A DNA stretch of 7,741 nucleotides from positions 1 through 7,741 of the forward strand of contig JAPLMO010000003.1 in the NCBI GenBank assembly GCA_026386995.1. Direction: 5' to 3'. Positions 1 to 7,148 of the stretch are shown here, in pieces. The position numbers and the translations under genes are program-made. The notes under the pieces were generated by a model that saw nothing but the letters and a program-made list of their open reading frames with translations, made no database searches and was not told the DNA's origin. This stretch comes from Planctomycetota bacterium. GTDB lineage: Bacteria > Planctomycetota > Phycisphaerae > FEN-1346. Position 1 is the stretch's first letter. Every line of letters begins with the position of its first letter.

Positions 1-770
1 CGTTCCACACGACCCTTGGCCTGAGGCGACCCCGCCGGGATGTACGGCATCCCCAGTTCCCGCAACGCCCGGGCCACCTGGCTCTCCGGCTCGCGGCCCG
101 CCAGGGCCTCCGCCTGCGTCGGTGGCCGCACGGCCTTAAACAGGCTCTTGCGGTCCGCGTAGGTGTTCAACGCCCGGCCGTACCGACGCACGTAACGACC
201 GATCACGTCCAGGTTGGCCAACGTCGTGTCGCCGGGGTAGAACCGTGACACCGTCTTGCCGGTGGCGTCGTCGATCACCGTGATCAACACCGGCTCGGCC
301 TCGCCTCGGCCCTCGAACCAGTCGTGTTCGCTGGTGTCCATCTGGACCAGTTCCCCCGCGCATGACCGCCGCGGACGCCACAGGTGCACGTGTTTACCGC
401 GACGACGCACCTTCCAGAGTCCCTCTTTGACCATCCACTGACGAAGCGTCTCCCGGTTCACCGACAGCCGATCACGCCGGGCCAGCTTCTCCGAGGCCAG
501 CGTCGGGCCGAAGTCCGCGTAGTCGGACCGAACCCGAGACAGAACCTCCTCCCGCGTGGCGGCCGACGTCAGGCGGTTCGACGGCCGGCCCCGCGACCGG
601 TGCACCAGACCCGCGTCGCCCTGCGTGGCGTACCGCGCCTGCAGCCGACGCACATGACGCACCGTGAGATTCATCAGCCTCGCCGCATCCACCTGCTTCA
701 ACCGCCCTTCCGACAGGGCCGACATCACCTTCATCCGATCCCGTTCCTTCGCACTCATTCGTAGTTCCAT
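1..770 (-). CDS. ISNCY-type DDE transposase, N-terminal part, runs off the window
   Basis: Catalyses cut or strand transfer of its own insertion sequence. Reading the minus strand from 770 gives 256 codons without a stop, up to the window edge. Residues about 22-46 form a helix-turn-helix (KQVDAARLMNLTVRHVRRLQ), followed by an HRSRGRPSNR linker typical of ISNCY-type transposases. The RNase H-like core shows D145 in QMDTSEHDWFEGRG, VIDDATGK at about 165-172, D206 in NTYADRKSLF and E256 in SPQAKGRVE, so the whole DDE triad lies in the window and the Glu is the last complete codon. Complete family members are usually over 400 residues, so the missing part is the C-terminus. ATG 770 has GAGG immediately upstream, which is too close; ATG 758 (MSAKERDRMK) is an alternative start with better spacing. 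No frameshift is seen, so the copy could be intact beyond the edge. Confidence 0.88.
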   Translation of the reverse strand, partial: MELRMSAKERDRMKVMSALSEGRLKQVDAARLMNLTVRHVRRLQARYATQGDAGLVHRSRGRPSNRLTSAATREEVLSRVRSDYADFGPTLASEKLARRDRLSVNRETLRQWMVKEGLWKVRRRGKHVHLWRPRRSCAGELVQMDTSEHDWFEGRGEAEPVLITVIDDATGKTVSRFYPGDTTLANLDVIGRYVRRYGRALNTYADRKSLFKAVRPPTQAEALAGREPESQVARALRELGMPYIPAGSPQAKGRVE

Positions 771-801
771 CCTCTTTCGTTCGGCTGTTCACCCCGAAAG
801 A

Positions 802-844
802 GGACATTTCTAATTTGCGGAAACCGGACATTATCACTTTGCGG
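802..844 (-). repeat. Two 19-bp direct repeats in the IS end (likely transposase-binding sites)
   Basis: Plus-strand GGACATTTCTAATTTGCGG (802-820) and GGACATTATCACTTTGCGG (826-844) match at 15 of 19 positions, with identical GGACATT and TTTGCGG ends and a 24-bp period, about two helical turns. Repeated end motifs of this kind are commonly bound by transposases. They also lie between the IS tip and the transposase start, so binding could repress transposase expression; that is inference. Confidence 0.6.
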
Positions 845-877
845 CGACATAGTTTCCGACGCGGTTTCGTGCTGCGC

Positions 878-952
878 TAATACGTCAGCGCGGTATTGCG
901 ATTTGCGCGGCGGGTCTCCGTACCTGCCGCGCAAAGTTGCGTTGTAGTATTA
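878..952. repeat. 75-bp near-palindromic dispersed repeat, copy 1
   Basis: The outer arms TAATAC (878) and GTATTA (947-952) enclose an inner hairpin: TTTGCGCGGCGGGT (902-915), 6-nt loop, ACCTGCCGCGCAAA (922-935), with one G:T-type mismatch. The inner hairpin recurs almost identically at 7003-7036. The left arm (882-908) matches 4148-4174 at 24 of 27 positions. No open frame is present. The architecture fits a REP or MITE-like element moved by an enzyme not encoded in this window. Confidence 0.65.
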
Positions 953-1125
953 GTCGCAGGGCCTTCCTCAAGGTTGCCGCCGCGGCGATTGACCAGGGAA
1001 ACGACTTGACGGCAACGACGGCCGGGGCTTGAGGCGAACGGTCAGGGGTGTCACCGGACGCACTCCTGGAATTAAGTAAGGCGTCCCCGGAACTCCCCCC
1101 ACTGAACACAACCCGCTGCTAAGCA
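953..1125. other. Noncoding spacer after copy 1 of the palindrome
   Basis: No convincing gene on either strand. It forms the 3' flank of the DUF5677-like gene. A segment at about 1069-1098 (GGAATTAAGTAAGGCGTCCC and following) resembles, from memory, the GGAATTAAGTATGGTGTCCCC-like sequences found near IS200/REP-type tyrosine transposases. I cannot verify that here and treat it as a possible remnant only. Confidence 0.4.
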
Positions 1126-1899
1126 TTAGTGTGCGCCTCCATCCGCCTCATGCGCGCGTTCCTTGATAGCCTGCTCGATAAGTTGGCCGTAACTCTCAAA
1201 GGCCAACTTAAACTCCTGCGATTCCCCGAGCGGGATACCAAGAAACAGGCGTGAAACAACTTCAATCCACTGGTTCACAGCCATGACAAAATACATCTCC
1301 GACATCTCTGGCGAAATCCTAGGGTTGACCACAATGCTTCTTTCGGTCTCGCTGGCGTAGTAGTCCAAGGTTCTAGTGCTAGTGTGAATCTGCTCCGAAA
1401 AAGCACAATAGTCTCTGAGATAGTTGTCTTGCATCTTGGCATTGCATGCCATTTCCCTGATCTTTGATGCCCATCTATAATTTTGCCCGTTCAACAGTGT
1501 CTTGTGTTCGCAAACTGCTCCATTCAGTTCCGCCTTCTTCTTCTCATCTAGCTCGCAAGCCGCCAACTTCTCTAGCCAAACCCTGTGTTTCTGCGTGGAA
1601 TGAAGCGAATAGTCCTTGAAACCCGCGAAGTCCTCACCTGCCTCGGCAAGGTTGTATGCCATCTCCGTCAAGACTCTGGCAACTATCGCCACCGTTTCAC
1701 CATAGCCCTGGCGTACGGCCCAAACGATGCACTCGCCCAAGTTCAGAGACCTAAACAACATCGCGCCCCCGTATTGAAACCGCAACTGATCCTTTGAGTT
1801 CGCACATTCGTGATGATCGCGATCCTGAATCATCCGCCTTGCGGCGGCCAGCATCACCTCAAAACGATCCGCCAACTCCGGAATGTAGACTTTCTTCAT
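1126..1899 (-). CDS. Hypothetical protein, DUF5677-like all-helical
   Basis: 257 residues, predicted soluble and mainly helical; no signal peptide or membrane segment is seen. The central part resembles DUF5677 proteins: a hydrophobic helix pair with Glu and Arg (about 66-90, RVLTEMAYNLAEAGEDF), a YSLHSTQKHRVWLEKL stretch (97-112), WASKIREMA (143-151) and the Y...FSEQIH motif (160-172), where S168 and H172 look like the conserved pair. The molecular function of DUF5677 proteins is not known to me. The start is well supported: AAAGGTG lies 7 nt before ATG 1899. Base composition is visibly less GC-rich than gdhA, and the gene sits between repeats and an IS, so horizontal acquisition is plausible. 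It follows the membrane protein gene on the same strand with a gap of about 290 bp, so a shared operon is doubtful. Family call is moderate; existence of the gene is firm. Confidence 0.75.
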   Translation of the reverse strand: MKKVYIPELADRFEVMLAAARRMIQDRDHHECANSKDQLRFQYGGAMLFRSLNLGECIVWAVRQGYGETVAIVARVLTEMAYNLAEAGEDFAGFKDYSLHSTQKHRVWLEKLAACELDEKKKAELNGAVCEHKTLLNGQNYRWASKIREMACNAKMQDNYLRDYCAFSEQIHTSTRTLDYYASETERSIVVNPRISPEMSEMYFVMAVNQWIEVVSRLFLGIPLGESQEFKLAFESYGQLIEQAIKERAHEADGGAH

Positions 1900-2189
1900 T
1901 GATATTCACCTTTCTGGTACATCCAACCTGGACACGCAGTATGACGCGGGTCGGCTGTCAGCATCCTCCGCACAAGTGCGCATTCACGCAGGCCAGCGGT
2001 GCCTCTGCAAGGGTGTTCCCGCCATGCTAGGCTGCAGTGGCGTAGCCGGGAATTGTTGACCACGCCAGCCCCAGAACGGCGGCTGCGCTCTAGCCCCGGC
2101 CGCAAGGCCGGGGGCGGCGGCAAAGGGTAGAGAACCGCCGGCCCGCGGCCAGGCCGCTTGCCCGCCCGTCGGCGAGTTTCCCGTTTGGC
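1900..2189. other. Noncoding spacer between two minus-strand genes
   Basis: I find no convincing gene. It holds the GNRA-loop hairpin at 2091-2113 and a second inverted repeat just beside it (CGGCGG near 2114, CCGCCG near 2135). Minus-strand sequence close to the downstream gene provides its ribosome-binding site. No clear -35/-10 pair for that gene could be identified. Confidence 0.5.
2091..2113 (+). repeat. TAGCCC-led hairpin with GCAA tetraloop
   Basis: TAGCCCCGGCC (from 2091) gives a perfect 8-bp stem, CCCCGGCC (2094-2101) and GGCCGGGG (2106-2113), closed by GCAA, a GNRA tetraloop if transcribed from the plus strand. There is no T-run, so it is not a classical intrinsic terminator. It shares its TAGCCC lead and stem-loop form with the hairpins at 4094 and 4191. 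Confidence 0.55.
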
Positions 2190-3965
2190 TCAGATTACTT
2201 CGTCCCCGGCGTTACTGCAACAGGCCGCCGCATACTCGGAAGACACGCGGACATTCTTGGCATCTTGCCGCCGCGTGATACGCCACATCAAGGCGAGTGT
2301 TACCGACAAGGAGATAATAGTCAACAGGTCGCTAAGCTGAGAAATCCGCGTTTCTGCTATGAAGTCATAAACGGTGGGATTGATCTTGCGCCACATGCTA
2401 ATTGTAGTCGTCAAGGAGTTGTACGACACGTAATTGCTGACCAGCCATGCCGCCCACCAGAACTTAAGAATCGCGGCACCAGGCGCCGTCATCCAGCCCA
2501 GAGGGTGCGCGTCGGCCAATGCGGGGTCGCTGGCCTTCCAGATTTCCTTTGTTGCCTGGTAAGGCCGGAACAAGAAGACGATAGGGAGAAAGAAATATCC
2601 AACGGTCCAGCCGGGGGAAAACCTTAGGCAATCGGCTCCCAAGGCGCGCAGATTCTTGTGAGCGCGATGAATCCAGACCATGAACAGAACCAGCCCTGTC
2701 ACGTAGGTCAGGAAGTATAACAGGCTGATTATGCCTTTGTATAGGTCGTTGAGCTCGCCCTCGCTGACGGTTGGTGGCTTCCCGTCCACAATTCTCTGGA
2801 GCAGCCCTGCCTGTATCTGTAACGAGAGGATGGCGAGCGTGGCGAGCACGATGCTTGCAATGATGAAACCCGACGCCCACTTGGCCCGGTTCTCGCAGGA
2901 GACATACGGCGGTATGAAACTGCGTTCGTCGGTCGTCATCTCGTGTTTCCTTCCTCCGCCGTCCGCTTGCGTTTCAACCTTGGGGGGCGTCGTTGCCAAG
3001 CCGCTCTCTTGCGAAACGATCAGGCCCTCTTGCTGGATCGGCCAAGCAACCCCTTTTTGGCCAAACGTCGCCTTTACTCGTCTGGACACCAAGAAGTATG
3101 GGATCCAGACGGCCGCAAGAACAACGGCGCTTTCTAAGTAGCGGCCGGCGTTCTGCTCGAGGTCTCCCAGTGGCCCCTCAACCACACGCATTGTCCAGCC
3201 GTAGGCCACGCTACAGAGCAATGATGCGACCCTTTTTATGGAGTGGCCGGTTTCCTGGTCAAGGTCTCCGTGCGTTCCCACAACCACAAGCATTATGAAG
3301 GCACAGGCCACGTTGGCGAGCAATAATGCAACTACCAGTTTTGGCGCCCACGGCTTCCCCATGAGGAACACGACAGCAACCCATATTTGGAACATGACGA
3401 ACCCGATCTGCAAAAGCACAATGTAACCGAACAGAACCACTAGACCGGAGGCGGCCACCGCGAGTATCAGGAACCCTATGTTGAACAAAGGACTTAGGAC
3501 AAGGCACGCCGTCGGGAATAAGAGCCACCCTTCGCCGATATTATTGATCCCTACAAGGGAAGTATTTCCGCAGGACGGGCATGTTGCGGTTTGCCCAACC
3601 TTCACCCTGTCATGCAGGAGCGGCGGCGGCACGACGGGGGCGCTCAGGACCTCGCCACAAATTGGACACTTGAGGTTGATCGTGGCCTTCAGGCGGTGGA
3701 GACGCGAACGCCGCCGCCAGCGCAGCAGAAGGCAACCGACGACAATGACAAGGGGCGCCATGACGAGGAGTCCAAGAAGCGTCCAATCACTCCCCTGCGG
3801 CTGCTCCTGGGCTGACGGCGGGACCTCGGCGCTCGACACGCCTGCACCCAACGACCACAAGACCGCCAGTGCCCCCAGGCCCACAGCCGCAAGAAGCCAA
3901 TGCTTGCGGCGCTTCCCACTGGGTAGAACCCGCTCCCGATTCTCAAGGAGTTCTTCGGTCGTCAT
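2190..3965 (-). CDS. Membrane protein: zinc ribbon + DUF2569 + DUF4328 fusion
   Basis: 591 residues, function unknown. An N-terminal hydrophobic segment (about 22-42) looks like a signal anchor or signal peptide ending near VSSAEV. A second membrane segment (61-82) is followed by a basic cluster (RWRRRSRLHR), placing the next part in the cytoplasm. A zinc ribbon follows: C100-x2-C103 and C129-x2-C132. DUF2569 spans about 144-303, starting at GEGWLLFP..LVLSPL and ending at the typical IPYFLVSRRVKATF. DUF4328 spans about 360-565, with WIHRAHKNLRALG (431-443), SPGWTVGYFFLPI (450-462) and RPYQATKEIWKAS (467-479). Total about 10 membrane segments. ATG 3965 has GAAAGGG upstream. Two oddities: a 34-residue tandem duplication inside DUF2569, and an internal ATG at 2939 (M343) with its own AAGGA and a near-copy of the gene's first codons. 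It may therefore also give a separate DUF4328 protein, or be a recent gene fusion. Confidence 0.82.
   Translation of the reverse strand: MTTEELLENRERVLPSGKRRKHWLLAAVGLGALAVLWSLGAGVSSAEVPPSAQEQPQGSDWTLLGLLVMAPLVIVVGCLLLRWRRRSRLHRLKATINLKCPICGEVLSAPVVPPPLLHDRVKVGQTATCPSCGNTSLVGINNIGEGWLLFPTACLVLSPLFNIGFLILAVAASGLVVLFGYIVLLQIGFVMFQIWVAVVFLMGKPWAPKLVVALLLANVACAFIMLVVVGTHGDLDQETGHSIKRVASLLCSVAYGWTMRVVEGPLGDLEQNAGRYLESAVVLAAVWIPYFLVSRRVKATFGQKGVAWPIQQEGLIVSQESGLATTPPKVETQADGGGRKHEMTTDERSFIPPYVSCENRAKWASGFIIASIVLATLAILSLQIQAGLLQRIVDGKPPTVSEGELNDLYKGIISLLYFLTYVTGLVLFMVWIHRAHKNLRALGADCLRFSPGWTVGYFFLPIVFLFRPYQATKEIWKASDPALADAHPLGWMTAPGAAILKFWWAAWLVSNYVSYNSLTTTISMWRKINPTVYDFIAETRISQLSDLLTIISLSVTLALMWRITRRQDAKNVRVSSEYAAACCSNAGDEVI
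2937..2957 (-). promoter_or_regulatory. Internal ribosome-binding site and start codon (M343) in the fusion gene
   Basis: Reading the minus strand, GGAGGAAGGA (2957-2948) precedes ATG 2939-2937 in frame, with AAGGA placed about 8 nt from the ATG. The first five codons at this ATG match those of the full gene at 14 of 15 bases (ATGACGACCGAMGAA, M = A or C). The following protein begins MTTDERSF and leads directly into DUF4328, as a stand-alone family member would. Confidence 0.5.
3139..3342 (-). repeat. 102-bp in-frame tandem duplication inside the DUF2569 region
   Basis: Segments 3139-3240 and 3241-3342 align without gaps at a 102-bp period, including ACCACACGCATT versus ACCACAAGCATT, AGGCCACG in both, and GAGCAATGATGC versus GAGCAATAATGC. 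In protein terms residues about 215-248 and 249-282 repeat (LLANVACAFIM / LLCSVAYGWTM, GDLDQETG / GDLEQNAG). The period is exactly 34 codons, so the frame is kept. It adds about one hydrophobic segment plus a short polar loop, which could change domain topology. Confidence 0.75.
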
Positions 3966-4041
3966 GGCGAGGCCCTTTCGTTCCGAGAGTTGCAGCCATT
4001 TACGGATCGCCCCCCGTGGGCAGAATCAGGATGGCAGAGTC

Positions 4042-4070
4042 ATGCTATCGGTTGACGTGAATCATTGCAA
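4042..4070 (-). promoter_or_regulatory. Possible promoter of the membrane protein gene
   Basis: On the minus strand TTGCAA (4070-4065) and TAGCAT (4047-4042) are 17 bp apart, a sigma70-like arrangement with 4 of 6 matches in each box. This would give a leader of about 70 nt before ATG 3965. It is a pattern match only. Confidence 0.3.
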
Positions 4071-4093
4071 GCCCCGAAGGAGCGACCAGATAA

Positions 4094-4114
4094 TAGCCCA
4101 CGGCGGAAGCCGTG
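4094..4114 (+). repeat. TAGCCC-led hairpin with GGAA tetraloop
   Basis: TAGCCC (4094-4099) leads into CACGGC (4099-4104), GGAA, GCCGTG (4109-4114): a 6-bp stem with a GNRA-type loop in plus-strand RNA, followed by CGTAGCC. It has the same plan as the hairpin at 2091 and lies in the divergent spacer, upstream of both neighbouring genes. No role can be read from the sequence. Confidence 0.5.
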
Positions 4115-4143
4115 CGTAGCCAAGCTCGAAGGGGCGTCTTCCT

Positions 4144-4362
4144 CAGTACGACAGCGCAGGATTGCGATTTGCGCCGCCCTTGGCCCTATTTAGCCCTCCG
4201 TGAATACACGGGGGGCGGCACGCGGGAGGCGCTTGTGGCCGCGCCGCCCCCGGTGTATTCACCGGGGGCTAAATAAACGCGCGCTTTGCGCGGCAGGTCG
4301 CAGTTCACCCGCATGGGCGGGTATCCGCCACGCAAGACCTCAATCGCTGCGTTGTCGTATTG
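4144..4362. repeat. Composite repeat: palindrome family copy 2, interrupted by a second hairpin element
   Basis: The outer arms are inverted: 4144-4164 and 4341-4362 pair as CARTACGACARCGCAG with one single-base gap. The left arm (4148-4174) matches copy 1 (882-908) at 24 of 27 positions, and TTTGCGCGGCAGGT (4285-4298) is the reverse complement of the right hairpin arm of copies 1 and 3. Where copy 1 is 75 bp, this copy is about 219 bp because a separate inverted-repeat element occupies 4187-4275. The simplest reading is one palindromic element inserted into or recombined with another. It ends about 60 bp upstream of the gdhA promoter region. Confidence 0.6.
4187..4275. repeat. Inner inverted repeat with two 33-bp arms
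   Basis: The left arm (4187-4219) and right arm (4243-4275) are inverted copies differing only by a substitution and a small offset pair of single-base gaps, joined by a 23-nt spacer. Both contain TATTTAGCCC at the outer side and GTGAATACAC in the middle. Each arm is itself a hairpin: CCCCCGGTG-TATT-CACCGGGGG at 4247-4268, and a similar one with a G:T pair in the left arm. It can therefore form either one long cruciform or two short hairpins. Confidence 0.7.
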
Positions 4363-4421
4363 GCAAGGCGGCGTTTACGGCATCGCCCTGCCGCTTATTG
4401 CCGCTTTCTGCGCCGTTATGC

Positions 4422-4432
4422 GGAAATTGTGC

Positions 4433-4442
<10 letters not shown>
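4422..4442. promoter_or_regulatory. Candidate operator in the gdhA promoter, GGAAAT-N9-ATTTCC
   Basis: Perfect 6-bp inverted repeat: GGAAAT (4422-4427), 9-nt spacer, ATTTCC (4437-4442). It overlaps the predicted -35 box (4433-4438), an ideal place for a repressor. Archaeal NrpR binds GGAA-N6-TTCC; here the GGAA and TTCC half-sites are the same but the spacing is 13, so the match is in half-site only. The NrpR-like gene two positions downstream makes it the obvious candidate ligand protein; that is inference. Confidence 0.4.
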
Positions 4443-5890
<1,448 letters not shown>

Positions 5891-5925
5891 GAGTTGCTTT
5901 GACCGCCGATGTTCGGAATAATGGG

Positions 5926-5957
5926 TCGCTCGCCCCGGCCGCACGCGGGGCGAGCGA
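5926..5957 (+). terminator. Hairpin between gdhA and the NrpR-like gene, likely terminator
   Basis: A perfect 11-bp stem, TCGCTCGCCCC (5926-5936) and GGGGCGAGCGA (5947-5957), with a 10-nt loop, followed by TTCCCCTTT. The T-tract is interrupted, so termination may be partial. It begins 35 nt after the gdhA stop and ends 26 nt before the next start, so it could set the ratio of gdhA to regulator transcript. Confidence 0.6.
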
Positions 5958-5983
5958 TTCCCCTTTGACAACAGGCGATTCGC

Positions 5984-6964
5984 GTGGCGAACCTGGACAA
6001 CCAGCGCAAGATCATGGCCATCCTTCGCGTCCTCAACGACGCCGGCCGGCCCCTGGGCAGCACGAAGATCGCGCGGGGCCTCCGCTTGGCGGGCATCGAC
6101 CTTGAGCAGCGGATGGTCCGCAACTACCTCGACGCCCTGGATGCCGGCGGCCTGACCGTCAACCTCGGCCGCAGGGGCCGCGAACTTACGGACCGCGGAC
6201 GCCGCGAACTGGCCGCCTCCTTCATCATCGACAAGGTCGGCTTCATCGACGCCCGCGCCGACGAACTCGCATACAACATGACGCTGGACCTCGCGCGGCA
6301 CGCCGGCACCGTTATCCTGAACGTTTCCGGCATTCCGGCGGCGTACCTGGACGATGCACGCCGCATCATGGGCGGCGTCATCATGGCCCGCCTCGGCATG
6401 GGCCGTTTCGGCCTGATTACGCAGGCCCCGGAGGGCGTGCCCGGCCTGGCGATCACCGCCGGCGAGGCGGTCATCGGCACGGTCTGCAGTATCACGCTGA
6501 ACGGCCTGCTGCGCGCCGAGGGCGTGCCCACCGTCAGCCGCTTCGGCGGCCTTCTGGAGATCCGCGACGGCCAGCCCCTGCGTTTCACCCACATTATCGA
6601 GTATTCCGGCTCGACGCTCGACCCCATCGAGATATTCATCAAGGCCGGCATGACCAGCGTGCTGAAGGCGTCCAAGACCGGCAACGGCCTTATCGGCGCA
6701 AGTTTCCGCGAGGTTCCCGCGGTCGCACTGCCGCACGTCCGCAAGGTCATCCAGCGGATGGACGAGGCTGGCCTGTGCGGCACAGTCCTCGTGGGCGAGC
6801 CCAGCCGCCCGCTCGTCGAGATTCCCGTCGACCAGGGCCGCGCGGGAATAGTCGTCACCGCCGGCCTCAACCCCCTGGCCGCCGTCCAGGAAGCAGGCAT
6901 TCCCACCGAGAACCTGGCCCTGGCCCGCCTGACCGAGTTCGGCAGCCTCGTTTCCCTCGTTTGA
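5984..6964 (+). CDS. NrpR-like transcriptional regulator (winged helix + DUF128)
   Basis: 326 residues. Residues about 6-72 form a winged helix-turn-helix of the RNase R N-terminal type (NQRKIMAILRVLNDAGRPLG, STKIARGLRLAGIDLEQRMV, VNLGRRGRELTDRG). Residues about 80-318 are one NrpR effector domain (DUF128), with FIIDKVGFIDARADELAYNM, GLAITAGEAVIGTVCSITLN (154-173), PTVSRFGGLLEI (182-193), EYSGSTLDPIEIFIKAGMTS (206-225), GNGLIGASFREVPAVAL (233-249) and GIVVTAGLNPLAAVQEAG (288-305). In methanogens NrpR represses nif and glnA and is released by 2-oxoglutarate. Some archaeal proteins have two such domains; this one has one. The start is a GTG with only a weak AGGCG upstream; ATG 6014 would remove ten residues but shorten the first helix, so GTG is preferred. 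No nif or glnA gene is in view; gdhA is the only nitrogen gene beside it. Confidence 0.88.
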   Translation: MANLDNQRKIMAILRVLNDAGRPLGSTKIARGLRLAGIDLEQRMVRNYLDALDAGGLTVNLGRRGRELTDRGRRELAASFIIDKVGFIDARADELAYNMTLDLARHAGTVILNVSGIPAAYLDDARRIMGGVIMARLGMGRFGLITQAPEGVPGLAITAGEAVIGTVCSITLNGLLRAEGVPTVSRFGGLLEIRDGQPLRFTHIIEYSGSTLDPIEIFIKAGMTSVLKASKTGNGLIGASFREVPAVALPHVRKVIQRMDEAGLCGTVLVGEPSRPLVEIPVDQGRAGIVVTAGLNPLAAVQEAGIPTENLALARLTEFGSLVSLV

Positions 6965-6981
6965 CCCGAAGCGCCTGACCG

Positions 6982-6997
6982 CCCCCCCCACCCCCCC
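6982..6997. repeat. C8-A-C7 homopolymer tract just after the regulator gene
   Basis: Eight C (6982-6989), one A, seven C (6991-6997), 18 bp after the stop codon of the NrpR-like gene. The minus strand is correspondingly G-rich. Prone to slippage and to assembly error, so the exact count is uncertain. Confidence 0.7.
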
Positions 6998-7002
6998 GGC
7001 GA

Positions 7003-7036
7003 TTTGCGCGGCGGGTCTCCTGACCTGCCGCGCAAA
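7003..7036. repeat. Palindrome family copy 3 (hairpin core only)
   Basis: TTTGCGCGGCGGGT (7003-7016), 6-nt loop, ACCTGCCGCGCAAA (7023-7036). Both arms are identical to those of copy 1 at 902-935; only the last loop bases differ (CTCCTG versus CTCCGT). The outer TAATAC-type arms of copy 1 are absent. It begins 38 bp after the stop of the NrpR-like gene and is followed by A rather than T on the plus strand, so it is at best an RNA 3'-end stabiliser, not a standard terminator. Confidence 0.7.
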
Positions 7037-7115
7037 AAACGCGGCAACCGAGGTCGCCGGCTAAATGTGCCGCGGGGTAGTTGGTGCTTTCTGGTTCCCG
7101 CCATTTTGGCCCTTG

Positions 7116-7148
7116 ACGTAAGTCGCGTTTTTGCAAAAACACTTACGT
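7116..7148. repeat. 33-bp imperfect palindrome
   Basis: ACGTAAGT (7116-7123) and ACTTACGT (7141-7148) are perfect inverted arms. Between them lies CGC and then the 14-bp palindrome GTTTTTGCAAAAAC (7127-7140). It can fold as a long stem with a 3-nt bulge, or act as a dimeric protein site. It ends 2 bp before the GTGAA-type operator, and AT content is locally high. Confidence 0.6.

Larger units (their letters stand above)
1..849 (-). mobile_element. Insertion sequence, ISNCY-like, transposase-proximal end
   Basis: The element comprises the transposase gene and about 80 bp of upstream end sequence. Its outer boundary is placed near 849 because the minus strand there starts TGTCGCCGCAAAGTG and the repeated end motif stops at that point. 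The opposite end and any target-site duplication lie outside the window, so the boundary is an estimate. Confidence 0.6.

Noticed and set aside
472..837. Minus-strand frame of 121 codons near the IS end
   Set aside because: It is out of frame with the transposase, whose own frame carries the helix-turn-helix and the DDE residues.
878..952. CRISPR-like array
   Set aside because: Copies are far apart, palindromic and not regularly spaced, and no cas gene is present.
7003..7036. Rho-independent terminator of the NrpR-like gene
   Set aside because: The stem is strong but is followed by A residues, not T, on the coding strand, and the same hairpin occurs elsewhere as part of a repeat.
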